Shown piece by piece: positions 9,871 to 19,916 of a DNA stretch of 64,000 bases. Numbering within the stretch: the first letter of the stretch is position 1; every line of letters starts with the position of its first letter. This stretch comes from Bacteroidales bacterium UBA1680. GTDB lineage: Bacteria > Bacteroidota > Bacteroidia > Bacteroidales > UBA932. The DNA is taken from positions 136,943-200,942 of the forward strand of contig DCKG01000022.1 of assembly GCA_002320605.1 (NCBI GenBank), in the 5' to 3' direction. The position numbers were made by a program, and so were the translations under genes. Below the pieces are notes generated by a model. That model was not told the origin of the DNA. It saw nothing but the letters and a program-made list of their open reading frames with translations, and did no database searches.

Positions 9871-11160
9871 ATGTTAATGAAAATGAAAAGAATTATTATC
9901 TGCTTATTGGCGGCTGCCATTTCATTCTTCGCTGCTGCCGAGGGACTTAAAACGGCCCGTCCAGAGGACTGCGGAATGGATGCCGATCTTCTGGCAAGGG
10001 TAGACAGCGTAATCAATGATGAAATAGCTCAGAAAAATATTCCTGGAGCAGTGATTTCAGTGGTTCGAGGGGACAAGATCGTGTATCTGAAAGCCTACGG
10101 CAACAAATCCGTTGTTCCGTCTGTCGAGCCAATGACCACTGAAACTATGTTCGACCTGGCATCGGTCAGCAAATGCGTAGGAACTACCCTTTCGTTCATG
10201 CAACTCATTGAACGAGGCTATGTGCGCCTCACCGACAACGTAAGTCGTTATATTCCTGGATTTAAGCCTTGGGTAGACCCTTCTTCTGGAGAAGCCGTGG
10301 ACATCACGATCCGTGACCTCATGACCCATTCTTCGGGACTTTCGCCATATATCGATGTAAATGAATACGTTAAAGAATTCGGCGAGAATACTCCCGATTC
10401 TGCGGAGGCCTTCATCGCCACTCGAGTGAAGAGGAATTTCAGGCCCGGCACTCAGTTTATGTACAGCTGCCTTAATTTCATCACTTTGCAAAGGATATTG
10501 GAGCGAGTGACTGGCCGTAAGCTTTATGAATATGCCAGTGAGAATGTCTTCGGAGTCCTCGGACTGCAGCATACCTGTTATTTCCCTTCCGACATGGTTG
10601 TCTCTGCGGAAGGGGCTCAGGCTCGTCGCCTCAAGGAATTGAAGGCACTCTGCGCTCCGACTGAGGTTCAGGCAGACGGGAATCCTCTGCGGGCTAATGT
10701 GCACGACCCTCTGGCTCGTAGAGTCATGATGGGCAATTCTGGGAATGCCGGGGTATTCTCCAATGCAGAAGATCTCTCGGTCTTTTGCGCTGCCATCATG
10801 AACCATGGCAGCTGGAACGGACACCGCATACTGAGTCCTCTGACTGTGGATCTCATGACCACCATCCCGCCACAGAACTCTCCTGAAGTTGGTCGTGCCC
10901 TCGGCTGGGACAAGAAAAGTTCGCATTCAGGACCTCGAGGCGATATATTCGATGCTGAAACTACCATCGAGCACACAGGCTACACAGGCACTTCTATCGT
11001 CATTGACATGAAGACTAAGACTGCGGTAGTTCTGCTAGCGCACAGAGTTCACCCGAAAGACGAAGGCGGCGTCGGCCGCATGCGCGCCCTCATCTCCAAC
11101 ATCGTCGCAGCCAGTCGTACGTATGATGGCAGAGCAGAGTCAGTTGAAGAACAAGAGTAA
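9871..11160 (+). CDS. serine hydrolase, beta-lactamase/penicillin-binding-protein class C fold
   Basis: 429 residues with an N-terminal signal peptide. The class C/DD-peptidase motifs are readable: SVSK (nucleophile Ser98, Lys101), the Tyr motif as YSCLN (Tyr198) and HTG (His368) as the third element. Family members are esterases, D-aminopeptidases or cell-wall peptidases; few are true beta-lactamases, so resistance should not be assumed. Three in-frame ATGs occur at 9871, 9877 and 9883; the third (MKRIIICLL) gives the most typical signal peptide. It is co-directional with the upstream EEP gene, so a small exported-enzyme operon is likely. Confidence 0.85.
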   Translation: MLMKMKRIIICLLAAAISFFAAAEGLKTARPEDCGMDADLLARVDSVINDEIAQKNIPGAVISVVRGDKIVYLKAYGNKSVVPSVEPMTTETMFDLASVSKCVGTTLSFMQLIERGYVRLTDNVSRYIPGFKPWVDPSSGEAVDITIRDLMTHSSGLSPYIDVNEYVKEFGENTPDSAEAFIATRVKRNFRPGTQFMYSCLNFITLQRILERVTGRKLYEYASENVFGVLGLQHTCYFPSDMVVSAEGAQARRLKELKALCAPTEVQADGNPLRANVHDPLARRVMMGNSGNAGVFSNAEDLSVFCAAIMNHGSWNGHRILSPLTVDLMTTIPPQNSPEVGRALGWDKKSSHSGPRGDIFDAETTIEHTGYTGTSIVIDMKTKTAVVLLAHRVHPKDEGGVGRMRALISNIVAASRTYDGRAESVEEQE

Positions 11161-11246
11161 ACATTTCAAAACAGCTTCTTATTTAATTAGAGCAAAAAGG
11201 CGCTAGGCAGGGAATTGCTAATTTCTGCTAGTTTTCTGCTATTTCA

Positions 11247-11277
11247 TTGTGAATTTTTAAAATTTGTTATAACTTCG
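11247..11277 (+). promoter_or_regulatory. candidate promoter of the collagen-like lipoprotein operon
   Basis: TTG at 11247-11249, a 20-nt spacer, then TAACTTCG at 11270-11277, a near match to the Bacteroidota TTTG-N20-TAnnTTTG promoter. It would leave a leader of about 100 nt before the first collagen-like gene. The imperfect boxes make this moderate to weak. Confidence 0.4.
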
Positions 11278-11387
11278 CAAATTTGAGGATAAGATATGTA
11301 GATGAAAGCATCCTCCTCTATCAAGTTCTAACGTTAACTGCAACTGATAGAGTTTAATAGAGTTTTTTAAATAGATGAACAGATGAT

Positions 11388-14258
11388 ATGAAAATCAATT
11401 TGTTGAGTATTGGCATCTTGGCAGCTATCCTGTTGTCAGCTTCCGCCTGCGTCAAGACCAAGATTGAAATGCCGGATGGCCCGAAAGGCGACAGTGGGCT
11501 GTCGGATTATGAACTTTGGGTAAAATCCGTGAAGGAAGGTCTCATAGATTGGGACGAAACACGCTTGGAGGTTTCAGACTTCTTTATATTCCTTAAAGGA
11601 AATGAAGGGAAGGCCGGTGCCGATGGCACTGATGGCGCTGATGCCTATGAGATCTGGAAAGAATACATTTCGACTGGGGATGTGGATGATCCCCAGAATC
11701 CAGGCTCCAAGTGGTCGCCAACTCGCAACACAGAGCAGGACTTCTATTATTTTCTCACAGGAGCAAAAGGAGACAACGGAAACACTCCGTATATCGGCGA
11801 AAACGGCAACTGGCATGTTGACGGTAAGGACTCCGGCGTGTCGGCAAGAGGCCGTAATGGGGTTGATGGAAAAGACGGGAAAAACGGCTCCGACGGTAAG
11901 AGCGCCTACGAAATCTGGAAAAGCGCCGTGGAGGGCGGAGAAATCGAATGGGATGGCGGAACCACGGTCGCCGACTTCTTCATCTACCTTTCCGGGAAGG
12001 ACGGAAAAGACGGCAAGGACGGCAAGGACGGGGCTGACGGCAAGGATGGAAAGGATGGCAAGGATGGGGTCGACGGCAAGAATGGAGCCGACGGCCAGAC
12101 TCCTTACATCGGCGAGAACGGCAATTGGTTCATTGGGGACACGGATTTAGGTGTTCCGGCAATCGGGAAAGATGGTAAGGATGGCGCTGCCGGATCGGCG
12201 GGAGAAGCCGGCCGTTCCGCTTATGAGGTGTGGGTCATCAATGTCGGAAAAGGTCTGCAGAATCCTGGCAACGGAATATACGATACTGACGAATATCCCC
12301 AGTGGCCGAAAGACAAGATAAGCTTGGCCGACTTCTGGGACTATCTCAGAGGCAGCATCGGAAATGACGGCAAGGATGGAGAAGATGGCAAGAGCGCCTA
12401 TGAAGTCTGGAAAGACTACATAAAGTCCGAAGTCGTGCCTAACCCGCATGACTCCACGTCGAACTGGTCGCCAAGGGACAGCACGCTCCAGGATTACTTC
12501 TATTTCCTCACTGCTGCGGACGGCATGTCTGCTTACGAGATTTGGAAGGCCGACGTGCTTTCCGACGATGGCCTTGCCAACCCTGGCAACGGAGTTTTCG
12601 ATGTCACCGAATTTCCACTCTGGCCGAAAGAAAGGGTGTCCCTGAATGACTTCTACGATTACCTCCGCGGCAAAAGAGGCGTCGACGGCAAAGACGGAAA
12701 CGACGGCAAACTTATCGTCGACAATGAATTGGGCTACGTTGATCCATTTGACGAGGATCATTACAACCTTCTTGCGGCAAGGGCTTACATAGAGCTCAAC
12801 AGAGAGGTCAGGAACGGAAAAATAGACACGACTTACGAATATGTCAATCCTATCTCCGGCGGAGTGGCGTACGTTCTGGTCGGTCCTGGTCCAGTGCTCG
12901 TCCCGAATGCCACAATTACTCTCGTTGACGAAAACAACAAAAGTTATGCTTGGCAGACCGATTCCACTGGGTATGTCTATCTTACCAGAGACCAGCTTCC
13001 TGAATGGAAAGAGGGTGACCCGGAAGGCGGCCTCACGATTACCCCGAAGACCCTTGAATATGGAGGAGACACCTACGATGAGCCGGATCTCTTCGCCACG
13101 GTCACCAAACTCCCTTACAGAATTGAATTTTTCTCGCAGATTGATTCAATGTGGCTTTTGAGCTATAATTTCACGAATGGACGAATAAGCACCTACAGAA
13201 AGAAAGAGGGCAAGGTTGAGGCTTGGCCGGGATTGCCCCTGAACACCCCATGGCCAACGGTCGCCACTGCGTATCCATGCAAACTCTCGGGCTATTACAG
13301 GGCGCTGTCGGATCAGCAGAATCTTACCAGCACTCAGATACAGAATGAAAGGCGGCTCAGAGTCAGCAGTAGCTTTCTTTCAAAAAATAACCTAAGAGAA
13401 ATAGATGAAGCTGATTACTCGAAGGAGATTTCCTCAAGTTCAGGGTCGTCGACCGGCGTCTATAGGAGAATCGTCCATGTGGATGCGTCTCCATCGCCTT
13501 TATTCACTATTTCGAAGGGAGGAGATGGACCGGAACCGACAAAGGTGAATGTCCATCAGTCGATAGTCACGAATTCGCAGTATGGCTACACTCACTATGC
13601 GGACTACGGATGTTATGGCTATTCTTATCCTTACGACAAGACAGTTTACGAAGTTCCTGAAATCCTCTATTCCGGGACATTTGACGACAAGACTTTCACG
13701 GTCGAGACTGACGGCGAAACTGGCATGAAGGACACGCTCTACAACACGAGATATGAAGTAATCACCGGGCAGACACAGCTCTACTATCAGATGGACATGA
13801 ATTCATTCGGCAGGCTCTACGCCAATGAACTGTACAGCCAGACTGGTGCGGAGTACGGTTTCCCTGCCGCATCCAGAATCTTCCGGTTCAGAAAATACGA
13901 TTCGTTAAGGGAGTTCTTGAATGATGATCCGGACGGCAGCCGTAAAGCAACAATCCACGGTTCTGTCTACACCAGCGGAATTCTGTCAGGTACTTCTCTC
14001 TCCGCGACGACAGACTACTACTACAAGAATTTCGCGGGCGTTCGGGATGCTGAGTCAATATTGACGAAGAACGTATACAATAATTTCGCAGTCACCATCA
14101 GGTCTGTCTATGCGAACAACAAACAATCGAACTCGTATTACAGCCTTTATTATGAGTCGGTAAGGTATTTCAACACCACCATGAAAGATGGGGTTAAATC
14201 CACCTTGAGATATATAAACAAAATTGAGAGAGAAATCCAGACAATCGTAAATGACTAG
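11388..14258 (+). CDS. collagen-like repeat lipoprotein, paralogue 1
   Basis: 956 residues. The signal peptide ends in a lipobox (SASAC, Cys about 21). The mature N-terminal half alternates Gly-X-Y runs (KDG, ADG triplets) with six modules of 35-50 residues that start S/D-x-Y-E-x-W and end in DFFxYLxG, plus TPYIGENGNW modules. Residues about 475-590 hold a carboxypeptidase-regulatory-like domain (YVNPISGGVAYVLVGPGPV), and the rest is a beta-rich domain I do not recognise. It is probably a rod-shaped, outer-membrane-anchored protein. It is the first of three tandem paralogues separated by 6 and 12 nt, followed by an OmpA-type gene, so they form one operon. Function is unknown; adhesion or an envelope scaffold is inference. 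Confidence 0.82.
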   Translation: MKINLLSIGILAAILLSASACVKTKIEMPDGPKGDSGLSDYELWVKSVKEGLIDWDETRLEVSDFFIFLKGNEGKAGADGTDGADAYEIWKEYISTGDVDDPQNPGSKWSPTRNTEQDFYYFLTGAKGDNGNTPYIGENGNWHVDGKDSGVSARGRNGVDGKDGKNGSDGKSAYEIWKSAVEGGEIEWDGGTTVADFFIYLSGKDGKDGKDGKDGADGKDGKDGKDGVDGKNGADGQTPYIGENGNWFIGDTDLGVPAIGKDGKDGAAGSAGEAGRSAYEVWVINVGKGLQNPGNGIYDTDEYPQWPKDKISLADFWDYLRGSIGNDGKDGEDGKSAYEVWKDYIKSEVVPNPHDSTSNWSPRDSTLQDYFYFLTAADGMSAYEIWKADVLSDDGLANPGNGVFDVTEFPLWPKERVSLNDFYDYLRGKRGVDGKDGNDGKLIVDNELGYVDPFDEDHYNLLAARAYIELNREVRNGKIDTTYEYVNPISGGVAYVLVGPGPVLVPNATITLVDENNKSYAWQTDSTGYVYLTRDQLPEWKEGDPEGGLTITPKTLEYGGDTYDEPDLFATVTKLPYRIEFFSQIDSMWLLSYNFTNGRISTYRKKEGKVEAWPGLPLNTPWPTVATAYPCKLSGYYRALSDQQNLTSTQIQNERRLRVSSSFLSKNNLREIDEADYSKEISSSSGSSTGVYRRIVHVDASPSPLFTISKGGDGPEPTKVNVHQSIVTNSQYGYTHYADYGCYGYSYPYDKTVYEVPEILYSGTFDDKTFTVETDGETGMKDTLYNTRYEVITGQTQLYYQMDMNSFGRLYANELYSQTGAEYGFPAASRIFRFRKYDSLREFLNDDPDGSRKATIHGSVYTSGILSGTSLSATTDYYYKNFAGVRDAESILTKNVYNNFAVTIRSVYANNKQSNSYYSLYYESVRYFNTTMKDGVKSTLRYINKIEREIQTIVND
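11995..12095 (+). repeat. 9-nt coding repeats (Gly-Lys-Asp triplets), paralogue 1
   Basis: Consecutive 9-nt units of the type GGCAAGGAC encode Gly-Lys-Asp or Gly-Ala-Asp. Such runs favour slippage in multiples of 9 and recombination with the sister genes, so in-frame length variation is likely. Confidence 0.8.
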
Positions 14259-14264
14259 ATTGAA

Positions 14265-17126
14265 ATGAAAACGATCAAAATAATATTGCTTGCTACTGGC
14301 CTGACGATTGCCTCTGCGGGTTGCGTGAACTACACGCTTACGATGCCAGAGGGTCCAAAGGGGGAATCAGGCCTCTCTGCCTACGAACTTTGGATCAAGG
14401 ACGTAAAGAATGGCGTAGTGGACTGGAATCCTTCCAGAACGGAGATAAATGACTACTTCATCTACAGAAAGGGTCAGGACGGAAAGCCAGGCAAGGATGG
14501 CAAGGACGGGAAAAGCGCCTATGAGGTGTGGAAGGAACTCATTGCAGGAGGGAATGTCGACAACCCTCTGAAACCTGGAGAAAAGTGGCCGGCGGACGAA
14601 AACACGATGCACGACTTCTACAGATTCCTGACAGGTCCGAAGGGGGACAAAGGGAACACCCCTTACATCGGCGAGAATGGCAATTGGTTCATCGGCGGCA
14701 CGGATACGAATATTCCTGCTAAAGGCCCTGATGGCAAGGACGGGGCTGATGGCAAGGATGGCAAGGACGGGAGAAGCGCATTTGAGGTTTGGAAGCAGGC
14801 CGTTCAGGATGGCACCATTGAATATGAAGGCGACACTACCCTGGCTGATTTCTTCATTTATTACAGCGGGAAGAACGGCATTGACGGGAAGGATGGCGCT
14901 GATGGGGCTGATGGCATAGATGGCAAGGACGGAGAGGACGGCAAGAGCGGAAAGGATGGAAGGAATGGAAACACTCCGCACATCGGCGAGAACGGCCATT
15001 GGTTCATCGGGGACACGGACACTGGCATCTCTGCAACGGGAGCAGATGGCGCCAGCGGCAAAGATGGCTCTGACGGCGCTGGAGGGAATGACGGAAAAAG
15101 CGCCTATGAACTTTGGGTGGAGGATGTCGGAAACGGACTCGTGAACCCGGGCAATGGCGTCTTCGATACAAGCGAGTATCCGAACTGGCCGAAAAACAGG
15201 ATCAGCAGGGAAGATTATTATCTGTATCTTAACGGCAAGCCTGGCGCCGATGGCCAGAACGGCAAGAGCGCTTACGAACTTTGGGTTGAGGAAATCAAGG
15301 GCGGGGATGTAGTCGCCCCTGCAGATTCCAGCAGAACATGGCCAGTCGCAGACAGTACCGTACAGGATTTCTTCCGCTATCTCAGCGGCCAGAATGGCAA
15401 GAGCGCCTACGAGATTTGGAAAGATGAAGTTGCCAACGGACTGGACAATCCGGACAACGGAATCTATGACAAAAAAGGATACGAAAAATGGCCTTGGTAT
15501 GCGACCACGATTGATGACTTCTACAACTATATGCGAGGGAAGAATGGAGAGGATGGGATTGACGGAGCTGATGGGGCGGATGTCACCATCAAGAACATAA
15601 CTACCTATACCCTGGGAAAAGTGGACAAGAGCAGGTTCAACCTTGTCCCGGTCGCTACCCTCAGACGCATGAGCAGGGAGTCTCTGGCATCTCCTATAGA
15701 TACGACTTACGAATATGTCAACCCGGTTTCGGGAGGGCTTGCCCTTATGCTCTTGGGCCCGGGGCCGGTCATCCTGCCGAATTCAACAGTCAAGGTCCGG
15801 GATGTCCTCGGCAATGACCATACTCTCACATCCGATAATTCAGGATACATTTATCTGACAAGGAACGAACTCCCCGAGTGGCACGAGGGCGCTCCTTCGG
15901 GTGACACTGACCTCAGGCCGTACAGCCTCACTTTCGGCGGCAAAACCTACGGAGAGGAGGCTTTCGCTCCTAACTGCAAGATTCCTTACAGAATCGACGT
16001 CGAAGTGAGAATCGACTCGGCTTACCTGTACAGCGCCAGCACCAACGTCGTTTATCATAGGAACAGAGTAATCGAAGGGAAGGTTGAGGAAAATCCATGG
16101 CCAGGGCCAACTTCTTGGTCGACTTCCAATTCCAGCTATCCTATGGTAAGAAACGAATGCTATCTTGCCGATTCCGATTATGCGGGCACGACCATCAATT
16201 ACAAGAGCCTGTTTGCTTACAGCATCGTATTCTCTTTCGACGACGTCACCAAATATACGGAAGCAAATCTGCTCAGAGGCAGTTTTACGTCCTATGTTCC
16301 GGGATATGGCGACACTTATCCTAGCCTTTCCAGGAGAAGCGCAGAATCTGGCAAATCGAACAAGCTGTATGCCTCTTGCCGCTTTGGCTCAGGTGTAAAC
16401 AAAGGAGCAGCTCCGACTAGAATGGAAGTGGGAGCTTCATTCAATATGAATTCTTCCACTTACTGTCCTGACTATGGGGCTAACTGGTTCAGCTACCTTT
16501 GCGATAGGAAAGTAGTGGAGATTCCGGAACTGGTTTTTATGGGGAATCTTGACACCACAAGCTTCATTTCCGTGAGAAATGCCAGCACGGGGGAAACTGA
16601 AATGAAGAAAGGGACTCGTTATGAAATTGCTCTCGGCGAGACCTCGTTCTACGTCCGTTTCAACCCAGACACGTTCGGGCATACGTACGTCAACAGGATG
16701 TATCGCAAATCAGGGACCGACCTCTCATTGCCAAATGTCTCTGAGATGCTGATGTTCCCGAAGTACGATTCCTTCAGAGATCTCCTCGCTTCCGGAATTT
16801 ATAAGCCATCAGATTTTTCTTGGTCGTTCAGGTCTTCGGGGAAGCTTGGGGGAGTAAATCTGAGCAACAGGGGTGATTACAGCGGCCTTGATTGCATGGA
16901 TGGGATTACCTCCAACCCCCGCTCATGGGAACTTAAGAACATCTACGATGGATTTACGGTGACATTCAGTTACTTTGGTTACCTGTCCACTGGCCGCAAT
17001 GGCTACTACAATTTCTATTGGCTCCGCTCTGGAGTTTTTGCGACTGAATCCAAGCCCGGAGAAGATTCGTCATTGAAAATGTCTACCCCTGTAGAGACGT
17101 ATCGTTTTCCGACAATGAACAAGTAA
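14265..17126 (+). CDS. collagen-like repeat lipoprotein, paralogue 2
   Basis: 953 residues, same plan as its neighbours. The lipobox is ASAGC, and the mature protein starts MPEGPKGESGLSAYELW. Six S-A-Y/F-E-x-W modules are separated by Gly-X-Y stretches, with GENGNWFIGGTD-type modules between. A regulatory-like Ig domain containing YVNPVSGGLALMLLGPGPV precedes an unrecognised C-terminal beta-rich domain rich in Ser, Tyr and Asn. The C-terminal third differs more between the paralogues than the N-terminal half, which suggests a shared shaft with diverging tips. Start chosen by the lipoprotein signal; spacing to the previous stop is 6 nt. Function unknown. Confidence 0.82.
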   Translation: MKTIKIILLATGLTIASAGCVNYTLTMPEGPKGESGLSAYELWIKDVKNGVVDWNPSRTEINDYFIYRKGQDGKPGKDGKDGKSAYEVWKELIAGGNVDNPLKPGEKWPADENTMHDFYRFLTGPKGDKGNTPYIGENGNWFIGGTDTNIPAKGPDGKDGADGKDGKDGRSAFEVWKQAVQDGTIEYEGDTTLADFFIYYSGKNGIDGKDGADGADGIDGKDGEDGKSGKDGRNGNTPHIGENGHWFIGDTDTGISATGADGASGKDGSDGAGGNDGKSAYELWVEDVGNGLVNPGNGVFDTSEYPNWPKNRISREDYYLYLNGKPGADGQNGKSAYELWVEEIKGGDVVAPADSSRTWPVADSTVQDFFRYLSGQNGKSAYEIWKDEVANGLDNPDNGIYDKKGYEKWPWYATTIDDFYNYMRGKNGEDGIDGADGADVTIKNITTYTLGKVDKSRFNLVPVATLRRMSRESLASPIDTTYEYVNPVSGGLALMLLGPGPVILPNSTVKVRDVLGNDHTLTSDNSGYIYLTRNELPEWHEGAPSGDTDLRPYSLTFGGKTYGEEAFAPNCKIPYRIDVEVRIDSAYLYSASTNVVYHRNRVIEGKVEENPWPGPTSWSTSNSSYPMVRNECYLADSDYAGTTINYKSLFAYSIVFSFDDVTKYTEANLLRGSFTSYVPGYGDTYPSLSRRSAESGKSNKLYASCRFGSGVNKGAAPTRMEVGASFNMNSSTYCPDYGANWFSYLCDRKVVEIPELVFMGNLDTTSFISVRNASTGETEMKKGTRYEIALGETSFYVRFNPDTFGHTYVNRMYRKSGTDLSLPNVSEMLMFPKYDSFRDLLASGIYKPSDFSWSFRSSGKLGGVNLSNRGDYSGLDCMDGITSNPRSWELKNIYDGFTVTFSYFGYLSTGRNGYYNFYWLRSGVFATESKPGEDSSLKMSTPVETYRFPTMNK

Positions 17127-17138
17127 TAGTGACTCAAA

Positions 17139-19907
17139 ATGAAAAATGCAATCATAATATTCACAGCAGCTGCTCTCCTTTTTGCTGGCTGCGACAAGAA
17201 TGAAATCACGATGCCCGTAGGGCCTAAGGGCGACAATGGTCTTACTGCGTACCAGGTCTGGGTCAATGCCGTGAATGATGGTACCCTGGACTGGGACAAG
17301 ACCCGTACGACAGAGAGTGACTATTTCATCTATATTTCCGGAGCCAACGGAAAAGACGGCAAGGACGGGGCGGATGGAGAGTCCGCATTCGAACTCTGGA
17401 AGGAGTACATCAAGGGTGGGACTGTCGATGATCCTCAGAATCCAGGAACGAAATGGGACCCTTCCAAGAATACGGAAAAGGATTTCTACGTGTTCCTAAC
17501 CGGATCGAAGGGCGACAATGGAAACGTCCCGTATGTCGGGGACAACGGCAACTGGTACATCGACGGCGTGGACACAGGCGTTCCTTCAGGAGGCCTTGAT
17601 GGAAAAGAAGGCAAGGACGGCAAGGATGGAGCAGATGGAATCGACAGCTACGAAGAGTGGCTGATTGCCGTCAAGAATGGAACCATCATCTATAATGGGG
17701 AGACGACGATAACCGACTATTATCTTTATCTTGCCGGGAAAGATGGCAATGATGGAAAGAACGGCGCCAACGGGAAAGATGGCAGGGACGGCAAAGACGG
17801 GAAAGATGGCAAGGACGGCAAAGATGGGGCTGACGGGGTGATTCCTCATGTCGGCGACAATGGGAACTGGTATGTCGGCGACACTGACACAGGCATCCCA
17901 GCTAACGGGAAAAATGGCAAGGACGGCAGTACCGGAAAAGATGGCAAAAGAGGAAAGACAGCTTACGAAATCTGGGTGGAGCAGGTTACCTCTGAAGACG
18001 GGATTGCCAATCCTGGCAACGGAGTCTATGACATTGACGAATATCCGGTCTGGCCTAAGAACAAGACCTCCATGTCGGATTTCTGGGAATTCCTGAAAGG
18101 GAAGTCTGGCGAGGATGGCAGAGGTGGGAATGATTCTAAGAGCGCTTACGAACTCTGGAAGGAATATGTAAAAGGCGGCGATGCCGATGACCCACATGCT
18201 TCGGGCGAGAAATGGCCTGCGGCAGACACCACCATCCAGCACTACTATTACTACCTAAGCGGAGCCAATGGCCTGAGTTCGTATGAGATATGGAAAGCTG
18301 ACGTTCTTGATGAGAATGGGCTTCCTAACCCGGGGAACGAGGTTTATGACATAACGACATATCCAAAGTGGCCGGCCGATCATGTTTCAATCACGGATTA
18401 TTATCTTTACTTCAAGGGATTGGATGGGAAAGACGGGTCTGCCGGCAACAGCGGTTACTTCAAGGAGAAGCGGGAGCTGGAATATGCAGGTGGCGTCATC
18501 GAGCCTTATAAGTACAACCTCGCCCCTGTCAAAGCCGTCATGCGAATCGAGAAGAGAAGCCTTTCTGCCAGTCCCGACACGACATATGAATATGTCAATC
18601 CGATAAGCGGCGGCATGGCGTACATGCTCATTCAGCCGGGTCCTGTCCGTCTCCCGAATGCGACCGTCAAGGTCGAGGACGAATTAGGCAGGCAGTACAT
18701 CTGGACATCGGATGAGGAAGGTTACATCTATCTATCCCGCGAGGATCTTCCAGTGTGGACCGATAGCTCCCCGGCAGGGGGCTTGAGGCTCTACCCGAAA
18801 GAAATCACCATATCCGGGACGACATATCCCGAGGCCTCGGAGATATTCGGCGGACAGCCTGTCATCCCATACCAAGTGAGCCTTACGGCTGCCCTTGAGG
18901 ACGCAAAGCTTTCTGGCAGAAGCGTCACGCCTGTTGCCAGGGCCTACAGGATCATTGAAGGGAAGAAAGAAACTTACGCATGGCCAGGAAAGTCATACCA
19001 GGGGTGGTCCACAGAGGCTTCCGATTACCCAGATGTCAGGACAAAGTATTTCAGGAACAGCGATGACTCAAGGCGGGCAGCAGAGACTCTTTACGAGCTC
19101 ACCAGATTCATAGTAAAGTCCGACCTGTCGGCATTTTCGAACATGGACGTTTCATCGGAAATTTCCACCGGAGGACAGGAGACCACCAGGGAGATTACTG
19201 AGGGTGACGTGAAAGCAACGAAGTATGGAGTTGCCGTGATAGGGGATGGCACCAATCCTACGAAAATCGGCGTCCACGAGAACAACTACCGCCCTGTAAG
19301 GTATGCGGACTACGGCCAGCTTATCTGTACGTTCGGCATCGACGGCAGGGTGTTTGAAATTCCTGAGCTCCACTACATGGGGGATGTGGATGAAGGCAGC
19401 AGCTCCTACGAGATGTCCGAGAACATGTCCTCTGTAGTTTTGAAGCTTGCGCTTGATCCGGCTTCTTTCGGAACCGTATTCATGAACGAGACTTATGTGA
19501 CGGCTGGGTCTGGCCTAGGTGCGTCGAATGTTTCTGAAGTCATCAGATTTAGTAGCTGCGGCAGCCTTTCCGCTTATCTCACTGATGCGGCGAATGGCGC
19601 CGAAAGGACAGAATATTTCTGGGGCAATGTCATCGCAGGCTCTGCCAATGCAGAGATAAGTGTCTCTGTCACTGCCGGATCAGTCTCGCTCGGCACTTCT
19701 TCTCTAAGCGGGGTGCTCAGCGACACGGCGGTTGAATATTCAGACTTCCTCGGCAGGGGAGAGAAGTCTCCTGCCAACAGCAGCTATGACTACGTTCTCT
19801 ACGCCGGACGCAAAGGCACGTTCATGACGACTTCTATTGAAGGCACGAATTCGACAATCACCCTTGGGACAAAGACATACAGCATAAAGACAACCGTATC
19901 AAGATAA
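17139..19907 (+). CDS. collagen-like repeat lipoprotein, paralogue 3
   Basis: 922 residues. The lipobox is LLFAGC, followed by MPVGPKGDNGLTAYQVW. Again there are six YExW-type modules (TAYQVW, SAFELW, DSYEEW, TAYEIW, SAYELW, SSYEIW) alternating with Gly-Lys-Asp collagen triplets. The longest uninterrupted triplet tract is at about residues 200-235. The regulatory-like domain has YVNPISGGMAYMLIQPGPV. The C-terminal domain differs in sequence from the two upstream genes. It ends 9 nt before the OmpA-type gene, which may anchor the same structure to the cell wall. Function unknown; an exported fibrous protein is supported by sequence, its role is not. Confidence 0.82.
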   Translation: MKNAIIIFTAAALLFAGCDKNEITMPVGPKGDNGLTAYQVWVNAVNDGTLDWDKTRTTESDYFIYISGANGKDGKDGADGESAFELWKEYIKGGTVDDPQNPGTKWDPSKNTEKDFYVFLTGSKGDNGNVPYVGDNGNWYIDGVDTGVPSGGLDGKEGKDGKDGADGIDSYEEWLIAVKNGTIIYNGETTITDYYLYLAGKDGNDGKNGANGKDGRDGKDGKDGKDGKDGADGVIPHVGDNGNWYVGDTDTGIPANGKNGKDGSTGKDGKRGKTAYEIWVEQVTSEDGIANPGNGVYDIDEYPVWPKNKTSMSDFWEFLKGKSGEDGRGGNDSKSAYELWKEYVKGGDADDPHASGEKWPAADTTIQHYYYYLSGANGLSSYEIWKADVLDENGLPNPGNEVYDITTYPKWPADHVSITDYYLYFKGLDGKDGSAGNSGYFKEKRELEYAGGVIEPYKYNLAPVKAVMRIEKRSLSASPDTTYEYVNPISGGMAYMLIQPGPVRLPNATVKVEDELGRQYIWTSDEEGYIYLSREDLPVWTDSSPAGGLRLYPKEITISGTTYPEASEIFGGQPVIPYQVSLTAALEDAKLSGRSVTPVARAYRIIEGKKETYAWPGKSYQGWSTEASDYPDVRTKYFRNSDDSRRAAETLYELTRFIVKSDLSAFSNMDVSSEISTGGQETTREITEGDVKATKYGVAVIGDGTNPTKIGVHENNYRPVRYADYGQLICTFGIDGRVFEIPELHYMGDVDEGSSSYEMSENMSSVVLKLALDPASFGTVFMNETYVTAGSGLGASNVSEVIRFSSCGSLSAYLTDAANGAERTEYFWGNVIAGSANAEISVSVTAGSVSLGTSSLSGVLSDTAVEYSDFLGRGEKSPANSSYDYVLYAGRKGTFMTTSIEGTNSTITLGTKTYSIKTTVSR
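17739..17840 (+). repeat. 9-nt coding repeats (Gly-Lys-Asp triplets), paralogue 3
   Basis: About eleven consecutive 9-nt units encoding Gly-Asn/Lys/Arg-Asp. They are close in sequence to the tracts in the two upstream genes and could recombine with them. Confidence 0.8.
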
Positions 19908-19916
19908 TAAGCACAA

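Noticed and set aside
9871..11160. Antibiotic-resistance beta-lactamase
   Set aside because: The serine-hydrolase motifs (SVSK, Tyr198, HTG) are shared by esterases and peptidases of the same fold, and there is no resistance context.
17739..17840. CRISPR-like array or minisatellite
   Set aside because: The repeats are 9-nt coding units without spacers, in frame inside lipoprotein genes; no cas genes are present anywhere in the window.
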